Below, piece after piece: positions 6,085-11,641 of a stretch of DNA of 11,641 bases (positions are counted from its first letter, which is position 1; the number at the start of each line of letters is the position of its first letter). The DNA is from an uncultured Microbacterium sp. GTDB taxonomy: Bacteria > Actinomycetota > Actinomycetes > Actinomycetales > Microbacteriaceae. The stretch spans positions 1-11,641 of the forward strand of contig CANSLE010000051.1 in assembly GCA_947647645.1 (NCBI GenBank). Reading direction: 5' to 3'. Under the pieces are notes generated by a model that did not search any database, had not been told where the DNA came from, and saw only the letters and a list, made by a program, of their open reading frames with translations. Both the position numbers and the translations under genes were made by a program.

Positions 6085-6933
6085 GTGACCGACTCCGAGC
6101 TCCGGACCAACCCGGACAACTTCTGCTACCGGCATCCGGATCGCCAGAGCTTCGTGCTCTGTCAGCGGTGTCTGCGCACGATCTGCGGAGAGTGCCAGAC
6201 GCCGCTTCCGGTGGGCGTGATCTGTCCGGAGTGCCTCGCCGACCAGCGGCAGGCGGCGAAGTCGAATGTCACGCGGATGCCGCGGCGCCGCGTGGCCGGA
6301 CTCGAGGGAAAGCCCGTCGTCACCTACACGCTGGTCATCGTCACCAGCGTGTTCTACCTGATCGGACTGATCCCCGGCGTCGGTCTCTATGTGCAGAACC
6401 TGCTCGCCTTCCACGCGCAGCTGGCGTACGTGCAGCCGTGGCGACTGCTGACGGTGACACTCGTTCACGCGAACATCTTCCACATCGCCTTCAACATGCT
6501 CGCGTTGTGGGCGCTCGGACGCAGTCTCGAGCCGCTGCTCGGAAGGTGGCGCTTCCTCGCGCTCTACCTGCTCAGCGCTCTCGGCGGCTCGGTCCTGACG
6601 GCGCTGCTCGCCCCGAACACGTGGGTCGTCGGCGCTTCCGGTGCGGTGTGGGGATTGCTCGGTGCGATGTTCGTCATCGGCCGCCATCTCGGCGCAAACG
6701 TGACCGCGATCGCCGTGCTGCTCGGGATCAACCTCGTGATCACGTTCCTGCCGGGATCGAACATCGCCTGGCAGGCGCACATCGGCGGCGGTCTGGTGGG
6801 CGCGCTCATCGGCGTGATCTTCGCGCGTACGCGCAAGATCCGTCAGCGGGGGCTGCAGATCGGGTTGCTGATCGCTGTCGGCATCGGGCTCATCGCCCTG
6901 CTGGCGGTGCCGCTGTACCTGTACGCCCGATAG
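6085..6933 (+). CDS. Rhomboid-family intramembrane serine protease with N-terminal zinc-binding domain
   Basis: The start is GTG 6085, giving 282 residues beginning at the conserved N-terminal zinc-binding segment. Residues 14-50 hold Cys/His pairs (C14, H17, C26, C29, C34, C37, C47, C50), a B-box-like zinc-binding segment often found on actinobacterial rhomboids. About six or seven transmembrane helices follow. The rhomboid core shows HANIFHIAFNM at 128-138, the nucleophile S185 in GASGAVWGLLG, and the catalytic histidine H232 in WQAHIGGGLVGALIG, so both residues of the Ser-His dyad are present. Rhomboids cut transmembrane substrates within the membrane; the target here is unknown. It follows ppiA by 19 bases and ends in a convergent gap with crgA that holds a DnaA-box cluster. 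Confidence 0.94.
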   Translation: MTDSELRTNPDNFCYRHPDRQSFVLCQRCLRTICGECQTPLPVGVICPECLADQRQAAKSNVTRMPRRRVAGLEGKPVVTYTLVIVTSVFYLIGLIPGVGLYVQNLLAFHAQLAYVQPWRLLTVTLVHANIFHIAFNMLALWALGRSLEPLLGRWRFLALYLLSALGGSVLTALLAPNTWVVGASGAVWGLLGAMFVIGRHLGANVTAIAVLLGINLVITFLPGSNIAWQAHIGGGLVGALIGVIFARTRKIRQRGLQIGLLIAVGIGLIALLAVPLYLYAR

Positions 6934-7007
6934 TTATCCACAGGTTCATCCACAGATGGGGATGAATTACACCGGTGTCATTCACAGGACGTGACGCCTG
7001 TGGACAA
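6934..7007. promoter_or_regulatory. Cluster of four DnaA-box-like sites
   Basis: Four nonamers lie in 74 bases: TTATCCACA (6934-6942, plus strand, perfect match to the strong E. coli box); TCATCCACA (6946-6954, plus, one difference); TCATTCACA (6978-6986, plus, weaker); and TTGTCCACA (7007-6999, minus strand, perfect match to the actinobacterial consensus). Each is followed by AGG or AGA, so the repeated unit is longer than the nonamer. The first two are spaced exactly 12 bases apart. The first begins directly after the rhomboid stop codon, and the cluster ends 24 bases before the end of crgA. DnaA boxes bind the initiator DnaA. Here they lie between two gene ends, not in a promoter, so titration, a reservoir role or an auxiliary initiation role is more likely than transcriptional control. 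Binding is inferred from sequence. Confidence 0.7.
6963..6984. repeat. Near-perfect 22-base palindrome inside the DnaA-box cluster
   Basis: The arms are TGAAT (6963-6967) and ATTCA (6980-6984) around the perfect centre ACACCGGTGT (6969-6978). The only unpaired position is T6968 against C6979, so 10 of 11 base pairs match. It overlaps the third DnaA-like box. With no loop it is a poor terminator but a good dyad for a dimeric DNA-binding protein, or it could form a small cruciform. Confidence 0.55.
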
Positions 7008-7031
7008 CCGGGAGACCGCGGAACGGAGCGA

Positions 7032-7271
7032 TCAGCGCCAGCGCGTGGTCATGAGGAACCCGATGAACGCGATGCCGAAGCCGATCACGAGGTTCCAGCC
7101 GGCGATACCGGGGATCGGCAGCGCCTGGTTGCTCAGGTAGAAGACGATCACCCACAGCAGCCCGAGGATCATGAGCCCGAGCATGATGGGCTTGAACCAC
7201 ACCGGGTTGGGCGCGGACTCACCCTCGCCGTACTCCGCGAGCTGCTCGTCTTCCTTGCCTGAACGTGCCAT
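7032..7271 (-). CDS. crgA: Cell division protein CrgA
   Basis: The 79-residue protein from ATG 7271 has the CrgA layout: a short acidic cytoplasmic N-terminus (GKEDEQLAEYGEGES), then NPVWFKPIMLGLMILGLLWV leading into the first membrane helix (about 26-46). A short loop with LPIPGIAGWN comes next, then a second helix (about 59-75) ending FLMTTRWR. CrgA is a small membrane protein of the actinobacterial divisome that interacts with FtsZ, FtsQ, FtsI and penicillin-binding proteins in mycobacteria and regulates septation in Streptomyces. The frame extends upstream, but the homologous start is here. It diverges from the sortase with only 55 bases between start codons, and pknB lies in the same cluster, which is the classical context. 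Confidence 0.95.
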   Translation of the reverse strand: MARSGKEDEQLAEYGEGESAPNPVWFKPIMLGLMILGLLWVIVFYLSNQALPIPGIAGWNLVIGFGIAFIGFLMTTRWR

Positions 7272-7278
7272 GGCGAAG

Positions 7279-7284
7279 ATTCTA
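7279..7284 (-). promoter_or_regulatory. Candidate -10 element for a leaderless crgA transcript
   Basis: On the minus strand TAGAAT is followed by seven bases and then the ATG of crgA. This TANNNT spacing would put the transcription start at or next to the A of the start codon. No well-spaced Shine-Dalgarno sequence is present. The -35 region is not recognisable. Confidence 0.4.
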
Positions 7285-7326
7285 CCTGGCAGGTCCCCCT
7301 CAGCCACGCTGTGCGAGAATCGCACC

Positions 7327-8232
7327 GTGAATGAGGGCAGGGGCGACGACGGTCCCCGGGTCGCCGACCCGGGGGAGCACACGTCGCGTCGCGCGCTCCG
7401 CCTCGCCGCACAGGCCGATGCCGCCGAGCCCATCACGGACGAGGGCCCGGCCGCCGCCGCTCCCGCGGTGAAGCCCGCACGCCCGCGTCAGCGGGCATCG
7501 TTCCTCGGCGTCCTCGGCGAGATCCTCATCACGGCCGGCGTCGTCGCGCTGCTCTACGTCGCGTGGCAGATGTGGATCGGGGACCTGATCATCGGGTCCC
7601 AGAAGCACAGCGAGGCCAGTGCCCTTTCGCAGAGCTGGCTGCAGCAGCCCGCCGAGACCCCGTCGGCCTCACCCCGTCCGAGCGCGTCGCCCAGCGCGTC
7701 GCCGAGCACACCCGTGGATCCGGTCGTCCCGGTCATGGCCGCGCAGGACTACGGCCGGCAGTTCGGCGTGATGTTCATCCCTCGCTTCGGGCCGAACTGG
7801 CAGTTCACGGTGGCGGCCGGAACCGGGCGTCACGACATCCTCGACGCCGGTGAGATCGGCCACTACACCGACACGGCGATGCCGGGCGAGATAGGCAACA
7901 CCGTCTACGCTGCACACCGCTGGACCTCCGGTGCGCCGTTCGATCCGATCGACAAGCTCGTCATCGGCGACGCGATCGTGATCCAGACACCCGACGGCTG
8001 GTACACGTATCGGTTCCGCACGCTCGAGTACGTGCAGGACACCCAGGTGGAGGTGCTGCTGCCGGTTCCCCAGCAGGTGGGGGCGGCCGCGAACGGACGC
8101 TATCTCACGCTCACCAGCTGCGCCCCGAAGCTCAACATGCTCGAGCGCATCATCGCCTATGCGGTGTTCGAGAGCTTCACCCCGACCGCCGCGGGTGCCC
8201 CCGCCTCACTGACTCAGGGAGTGACCGCCTGA
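7327..8232 (+). CDS. Class E sortase
   Basis: The 301-residue protein starts at GTG 7327. It has a long cytoplasmic N-terminus (1-57), one membrane helix (about 58-83, FLGVLGEILITAGVVALLYV), an extracellular Pro/Ser-rich linker (about 108-133), and a C-terminal sortase domain. Catalytic residues are visible: H197 in NTVYAAHRW, C265 in LTLTSCAPK and R274 in MLERIIAYA, with GWYTYRF and LLPVPQQ between them. Sortases cut a C-terminal sorting signal and attach the protein to the cell wall; class E enzymes of high-GC Gram-positives often recognise LAXTG-type signals. No substrate with a sorting signal is encoded in the window. The stop overlaps the next start by one base (TGATG), so it heads a three-gene operon with the 52-residue protein and the amidotransferase. 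Confidence 0.93.
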   Translation: MNEGRGDDGPRVADPGEHTSRRALRLAAQADAAEPITDEGPAAAAPAVKPARPRQRASFLGVLGEILITAGVVALLYVAWQMWIGDLIIGSQKHSEASALSQSWLQQPAETPSASPRPSASPSASPSTPVDPVVPVMAAQDYGRQFGVMFIPRFGPNWQFTVAAGTGRHDILDAGEIGHYTDTAMPGEIGNTVYAAHRWTSGAPFDPIDKLVIGDAIVIQTPDGWYTYRFRTLEYVQDTQVEVLLPVPQQVGAAANGRYLTLTSCAPKLNMLERIIAYAVFESFTPTAAGAPASLTQGVTA

Positions 8233-8390
8233 TGTATGCCGCTCTGTGGCGCGTCCTGCCCGGCCCGGCCTGGGTGCGCGTGTTGATCCTTCTCGTGCTG
8301 TTGGCCGCCGTACTGTACGGACTGTTCTGGTACGTGTTCCCGTGGGTCGGACAGTTCATCAACCCGCAGGAGGCCACCGTCGGTGGATGA
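8232..8390 (+). CDS. Small single-span membrane protein between the sortase and the amidotransferase
   Basis: This 52-residue ORF starts at ATG 8232-8234, sharing one base with the sortase stop, and ends at TGA 8388-8390, overlapping the next GTG start by eight bases. It reads MYAALWRVLPGPAWVRVLIL, a strongly hydrophobic helix (about 14-38), then FPWVGQFINPQ and a short polar tail. Two-sided overlap with neighbours argues that it is translated and cotranscribed. A small membrane protein also occurs in the related position between crgA and trpG in other actinobacteria (for example Rv0012, though that one is larger). Its function is unknown; the size and context suggest a membrane partner of the divisome or the sortase. 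Confidence 0.8.
   Translation: MYAALWRVLPGPAWVRVLILLVLLAAVLYGLFWYVFPWVGQFINPQEATVGG
8368..8373 (+). promoter_or_regulatory. Shine-Dalgarno sequence deciding the amidotransferase start
   Basis: AGGAGG ends nine bases before GTG 8383 and lies inside the 3' end of the preceding small gene. It supports the GTG start, which overlaps the upstream stop as GTGGATGA. The ATG at 8387 is out of frame. Confidence 0.7.
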
Positions 8391-9018
8391 CCGCCCGCGG
8401 GTGCTGATCGTCGACAACCACGACAGCTTCGTGCACACGCTCGTGGGGTACCTGCGCGAGCTGGGTGCGGCGACCGTGCTGGTCGAGGCGGATGCCGTCA
8501 CGGATCCGGTCGCCGCCATCGCCGGGTTCGCGGGGGTGCTCGTCTCGCCCGGCCCCGGCACGGCGGTGGACGCGGGCGCCTCGGTGGCCGTCGTGCGCGC
8601 AGCGGCGAGTGCCGGCATCCCCCTTCTGGGCGTCTGCCTCGGGCACCAGGCTCTCGCAGTGGCCTACGGCGCCACGGTCTCGGAGGCACCGGAGCTGTGC
8701 CACGGCACCACATCCGAGGTGTGCCACGACGGCGACTTCCCGTTCACCGGGCTGCCGTCGCCCTTCACCGCCACCCGGTACCACTCGCTCGCGGTCGTCC
8801 CCGACACCGTGCCGGCGCAGCTCGAGGTCACTGCGCGCACGGCATCGGGCGTCGTCATGGGACTGCGGCACCGCGATCTGCCTCTGTGGGGAGTGCAGTT
8901 CCACCCGGAATCCGTGCTGACCGAGGGCGGGTATCTGCTTCTGGGCACCTGGCTCGAGCGCGTCGGCGTTCCGGGCGCGGCAGACCGCGGCCGCGGACGG
9001 CACCCGCTTCGGGGTTGA
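8383..9018 (+). CDS. trpG: Class I glutamine amidotransferase, anthranilate/aminodeoxychorismate synthase component II
   Basis: The 211-residue cytoplasmic enzyme supplies ammonia from glutamine to a chorismate-using partner (TrpE or PabB). Family motifs are VLIVDNHDSFVHTLVGYL (7-24), VSPGPGT (54-60), the nucleophile Cys in GVCLGHQAL, LCHGTTSEVCHDG, TRYHSL and the catalytic His-x-Glu in GVQFHPESVLTEGG. All triad residues are present. The last 20 residues are a basic, Gly/Arg-rich extension without clear family similarity. The gene is in the same chromosomal position as trpG in M. tuberculosis, where it also sits next to pknB and far from the trp operon. Whether it serves tryptophan, folate or both cannot be told from sequence, so the symbol could equally be pabA. 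It ends facing pknB, 43 bases away. Confidence 0.92.
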   Translation: MDDRPRVLIVDNHDSFVHTLVGYLRELGAATVLVEADAVTDPVAAIAGFAGVLVSPGPGTAVDAGASVAVVRAAASAGIPLLGVCLGHQALAVAYGATVSEAPELCHGTTSEVCHDGDFPFTGLPSPFTATRYHSLAVVPDTVPAQLEVTARTASGVVMGLRHRDLPLWGVQFHPESVLTEGGYLLLGTWLERVGVPGAADRGRGRHPLRG

Positions 9019-9061
9019 CGCGCATCGACTCACCGCGCCCGCTCGACGACCGGGGCTGAGG

Positions 9062-10765
9062 CTATGTGCCCGAGCAGACCCGCAGCTCGACAGTGGAGTG
9101 GATCGGGACGTCTCCGGGCGGCAATGACTGACCGGCGACGATCCGCGTGCCGGAGGTCGCCGGGCACGACGGGTCCTCGACCACCTTCGGCGTGAGCTTC
9201 AGCGACTCGGAGGAGAGCTCGCGCGTCGCGGCATCCACCGTGTAGCCGACGAGGTTGACGAGGGCGACCTTGCCGCTGGCGACGGTGAGGTTCACCCGGG
9301 TGCCCACCGAGACCTGGCCTCCCGCGGTCTGGTCGGCGGAGATGACGATGCCCGGCGCCAGGTCGGGATTGCTCCGCGTCGTCACGGCACCGAGCTGCAG
9401 GCCGGCGGCCTTCAGGGCCGCCTCCGCCTGGGTCGACGACAGACCCACGAGTGAGGGCACGGCACTGCGCTGCTGGCCGGTCGACACATAGACGGTGATC
9501 GTCTGCCCCGGAGCGACGATGGTGCCCCCGATGGGCTCCGTGCGGATCACGTTGCCCTCGGCCACCTGATTGTCGCTCTGATCGACGCGCTTCGCTTGCA
9601 GGTCCTGCGCGGCGAGCTTCTCGCTCGCCCGGTCCCACGACATCTCCACGACGTCGTCGACCACGCGCGAGTTCTGCGGGATGGCGCCGCCCGGTCGGCT
9701 GGTCATCACCCAGATGAGGACGGAGATGAGGACGACGGCTAGGACGGCCACACCCGCCCAGATCCACGCGGCGGGCGGCCCGGCCTGGGTGCGCCGCATC
9801 GTCGTGTCGGCCGTCAGTTGGCGCAGCGAGCGCGCCGTCTCGGCGGCCTGACGAGGGTTCGCGCCGTAGAGCTCGCTTGCGAGAGCCCCGACCTGCTTCT
9901 TCGTGGGGGCGTGACCGTCGAGGGTGGCGTCGAGCGCCTGTCTGAACGACGCCGCATCCTGGTACCGCTGGAACGGGTCCTTCGCCAGTGCGCGCAGGGC
10001 GACGGCATCCACCGAGCGCGGGATGGCATCGACCAGCTCCGACGGCGGCAACGGCGTCTCGCTGACGTGCTGATAGGCGACGGCCACCGGGGACTCGCCG
10101 CGGAACGGTTGGCGCCCGGTGAGCAACTCGTACAGGACGATCCCCGCGGAGTAGAGGTCGGCGCGCGCGTCGACCGGCTCCCCCTTGGCCTGCTCGGGCG
10201 ACAGGTAGGCGGCGGTGCCGATGATGGCGGTGGTCTCGGCGACCGTCGACGACGAGTCGGACACCGCGCGGGCGATGCCGAAGTCCATGACCTTGACCTG
10301 CCCGGCCGCGGTGACCATGACGTTGCCGGGCTTGATGTCGCGGTGGACGACGCCGGCGCGATGCGAGTAGGCGAGGGCTTCCAGGATGCCGTCGACGTAA
10401 CGGATGGCGTCGCTCACCGGAACACCGCCGTCGGAGACGATGTCCTTCAGCAGCGTTCCCTCGACCAGCTCCATCACGATGTACGGAACCTGGTGCGTCG
10501 TGCCGTCGCCATCCGTCTCGCTGTCCTCGCCCGCGTCGTACACGCGGACGATGGCCGGGTGCGACATGCGGGACGCGGACTGCGCCTCGAGACGGAAGCG
10601 CGTGCGGAAGGCGCTGTCGTCGGCAAGCTCGCGCTTGAGGATCTTGATGGCGACCTGACGCCCGAGGGTCAGGTCCTGTCCGCGGTAGACGCTCGCCATC
10701 CCCCCGCGCCCGATGAGCTCATCGACACGGTACCGCTCGGACAGCACACGCTGCTCTGCAGACAC
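9062..10765 (-). CDS. pknB: PASTA-domain Ser/Thr protein kinase PknB
   Basis: The 567-residue membrane kinase starts at GTG 10765, five bases after AGGGGA. The kinase domain (about 12-275) has the glycine loop IGRGGMASVYRG, K41, E60, HRDIKPGNVM with D143, DFGIAR with D161, and SPEQAKGE closing the activation loop. A cytoplasmic juxtamembrane stretch (to about 332), one membrane helix (about 333-354) and three extracellular PASTA repeats (about 366-430, 433-499 and 500-566) follow; the M. tuberculosis protein has four. PASTA domains bind peptidoglycan fragments, and the kinase phosphorylates cell-wall and division proteins. In the activation loop the sequence is VAETTAIIGT, so the position equivalent to Thr173 of M. 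tuberculosis PknB appears kept (T178), while that of Thr171 is Ala, with T179 next door. It lies 97 bases downstream of the PknA-like gene. Confidence 0.97.
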   Translation of the reverse strand: MSAEQRVLSERYRVDELIGRGGMASVYRGQDLTLGRQVAIKILKRELADDSAFRTRFRLEAQSASRMSHPAIVRVYDAGEDSETDGDGTTHQVPYIVMELVEGTLLKDIVSDGGVPVSDAIRYVDGILEALAYSHRAGVVHRDIKPGNVMVTAAGQVKVMDFGIARAVSDSSSTVAETTAIIGTAAYLSPEQAKGEPVDARADLYSAGIVLYELLTGRQPFRGESPVAVAYQHVSETPLPPSELVDAIPRSVDAVALRALAKDPFQRYQDAASFRQALDATLDGHAPTKKQVGALASELYGANPRQAAETARSLRQLTADTTMRRTQAGPPAAWIWAGVAVLAVVLISVLIWVMTSRPGGAIPQNSRVVDDVVEMSWDRASEKLAAQDLQAKRVDQSDNQVAEGNVIRTEPIGGTIVAPGQTITVYVSTGQQRSAVPSLVGLSSTQAEAALKAAGLQLGAVTTRSNPDLAPGIVISADQTAGGQVSVGTRVNLTVASGKVALVNLVGYTVDAATRELSSESLKLTPKVVEDPSCPATSGTRIVAGQSLPPGDVPIHSTVELRVCSGT

Positions 10766-10792
10766 TTCTCTCCCCTGGACTGACTGAGAGCC

Positions 10793-10798
10793 AGCCTA
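10793..10798 (-). promoter_or_regulatory. Candidate -10 element upstream of pknB
   Basis: On the minus strand TAGGCT lies 27 bases before the pknB start codon, inside the 97-base gap after the PknA-like gene. This is the same hexamer seen before the Nudix gene and fits TANNNT. It would allow pknB to be expressed separately from the upstream kinase gene. No clear -35 element is seen. Confidence 0.3.
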
Positions 10799-10862
10799 AT
10801 CGAACGCTCCTGAACGGCTGCTGGTGCCCATCCAGCGCCGAAACCCGCGGCGCGGCGCCCGA

Positions 10863-11641
10863 TCAGGGCGCCGGCGTCCCCGTCGGCGTGCTCGGCGCGG
10901 GGATCGGAGCCTGTCCCTCCTGCGACGACGCGCTCTGTCGATCGCCGCATTGCGCGGTGTATTTCACCAGAATGAGTGATCCCGGCTGCACGTTCTTGTC
11001 GGCGGTCACCTGCAGGCTGCGCGGAGCCGTCGGCGACTGGTAGGTCGTGCTGTTGTTCGCGTTGAACGTCCCGTTGATCACGGTGAAGTTATACGCGCTG
11101 ACCGCCGAGCCGGCCGGGCAGGTGAAGGCCTCCCACGTCACGGTGAACGTCGAGGAGCCCTTGGGGTCGTTCGTCACGGTGGGCGGGTTCGGCGTGCCGA
11201 TGGGCGTCATCTCGTCGTAGAACGTCAGCGTCACCGCCGCATCGAACTTCACGTTTCCCGTGGTCGGGTTGGTCTGGTAGATCTTGCCCACCTCGGCCTC
11301 GGTCGGAGCGGCCGACCCGCGGACACACGAGACGTTCGTCAGGCCGGCGTTGGCGGCGCGCGTCTTCGCCGCGTCGCACGTCTGGCCGATCAGCCCCAGG
11401 CTGTCGATGGCCACCGTCGTCTTGCTGGGCGACGGCGCGGGCGGAGCGGAGGTGTGCGGGGGCGTCGTCGTCGGCGTGGACACCGTGGGGGCCGTCTGCG
11501 GGCTCTGGTTGCCGAGCAGCGCGAACAGGGTGCCGCCGAGCACGATGAGCAGCAGCGCAATGAGTGCGACCAGGGGCCACGTCCACGGGCTGCGCTTCTT
11601 CTTCGGCGGGCCCTCGGCAGCGACGGCTTTCTCTGCGGGGT
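10863..11641 (-). CDS. PknA-like Ser/Thr kinase, C-terminal membrane and extracellular part (5' end outside window)
   Basis: The frame is open to the window edge, giving the last 258 residues. It begins with a basic juxtamembrane segment (PPKKKRSPW) and a membrane helix (WPLVALIALLLIVLGGTLFALL, about residues 22-43). Next come a Thr/Pro/Ser-rich linker (about 46-75) and a PASTA-like module (about 76-150, with TCDAAKTRAANAGLTNVSC and IYQTNPTTGNVKFDAAVTL). A second module (about 160-235, with FTVTWEAFTCPAGSAVSAYN and LILVKYTAQCG) has fibronectin-III-like strand spacing, and the tail is Pro/Thr-rich. The position directly upstream of pknB on the same strand and the membrane-proximal architecture indicate the second kinase of the cluster, but the kinase domain lies outside the window, so the enzyme call is by context. 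Four cysteines in the extracellular part could form disulfides. Confidence 0.75.
   Translation of the reverse strand, partial: PAEKAVAAEGPPKKKRSPWTWPLVALIALLLIVLGGTLFALLGNQSPQTAPTVSTPTTTPPHTSAPPAPSPSKTTVAIDSLGLIGQTCDAAKTRAANAGLTNVSCVRGSAAPTEAEVGKIYQTNPTTGNVKFDAAVTLTFYDEMTPIGTPNPPTVTNDPKGSSTFTVTWEAFTCPAGSAVSAYNFTVINGTFNANNSTTYQSPTAPRSLQVTADKNVQPGSLILVKYTAQCGDRQSASSQEGQAPIPAPSTPTGTPAP

Noticed and set aside
6983..7002. Hairpin CACAGG / CCTGTG as a rho-independent terminator
   Set aside because: The arms are simply the ends of two opposed DnaA-like boxes, and no T-run follows on either strand.
9818..10783. Plus-strand ORF of 321 codons opposite pknB
   Set aside because: The composition is that of a reverse-complement shadow with no recognisable motif, and the kinase motifs on the minus strand are clear.

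Overview
The window comes from a high-GC Gram-positive bacterium, most likely a member of the Microbacteriaceae (Microbacterium or a close relative). The protein-coding part is about 70% GC with strongly GC-ending codons. The gene set and order (ppiA, rhomboid, crgA, class E sortase, small membrane protein, glutamine amidotransferase, pknB, pknA-like kinase) match the cell-division and cell-wall cluster that lies close to dnaA/oriC in actinobacteria; in Mycobacterium tuberculosis the comparable stretch is ppiA-Rv0010c-crgA-Rv0012-trpG-pknB-pknA. The assignment rests on recognised families and synteny, not on a database search.

Layout. Positions 1-640 are a scrapyard of mobile-element pieces. 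There is a probable IS256-type terminus, a minus-strand fragment of a peptidoglycan-hydrolase-like (ARB_07466-type) domain cut by that terminus, the 3' end of an IS110-family transposase with an in-frame stop, and the C-terminal end of an IS3-family OrfB. An unusually AT-rich small membrane-protein ORF (612-812, minus) and an empty stretch follow. At 1056-3876 an MmyB-type helix-turn-helix regulator diverges from ilvD (dihydroxy-acid dehydratase) across a short gap holding a clear inverted repeat. Next come a Nudix hydrolase (+) and a translationally overlapping minus-strand pair, a coiled-coil/one-TM protein followed by a YbaK-type deacylase. From 5508 the conserved chromosomal cluster starts: ppiA and rhomboid (+); crgA (-); sortase, 52-residue membrane protein and trpG/pabA-type amidotransferase (+, overlapping); pknB (-); and the C-terminal part of a second, PknA-like kinase (-), which runs off the right edge.

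How the genes relate. CrgA, PknB and the PknA-like kinase belong to the actinobacterial septation and peptidoglycan-synthesis machinery. PknB senses cell-wall fragments through PASTA domains, and CrgA is a divisome membrane scaffold. The sortase may anchor surface proteins. The left half is metabolic and accessory, with branched-chain amino acid synthesis under a possible local regulator.

Most notable observation. The 98-base convergent gap between rhomboid and crgA (6934-7031) carries four DnaA-box-like nonamers in 74 bases. Two match consensus forms exactly (TTATCCACA and TTGTCCACA), and all four are followed by AG. They flank or overlap a near-perfect 22-base palindrome. Because both neighbouring genes end there, the cluster is not in a promoter position, which suggests DnaA titration or replication control rather than transcriptional control.
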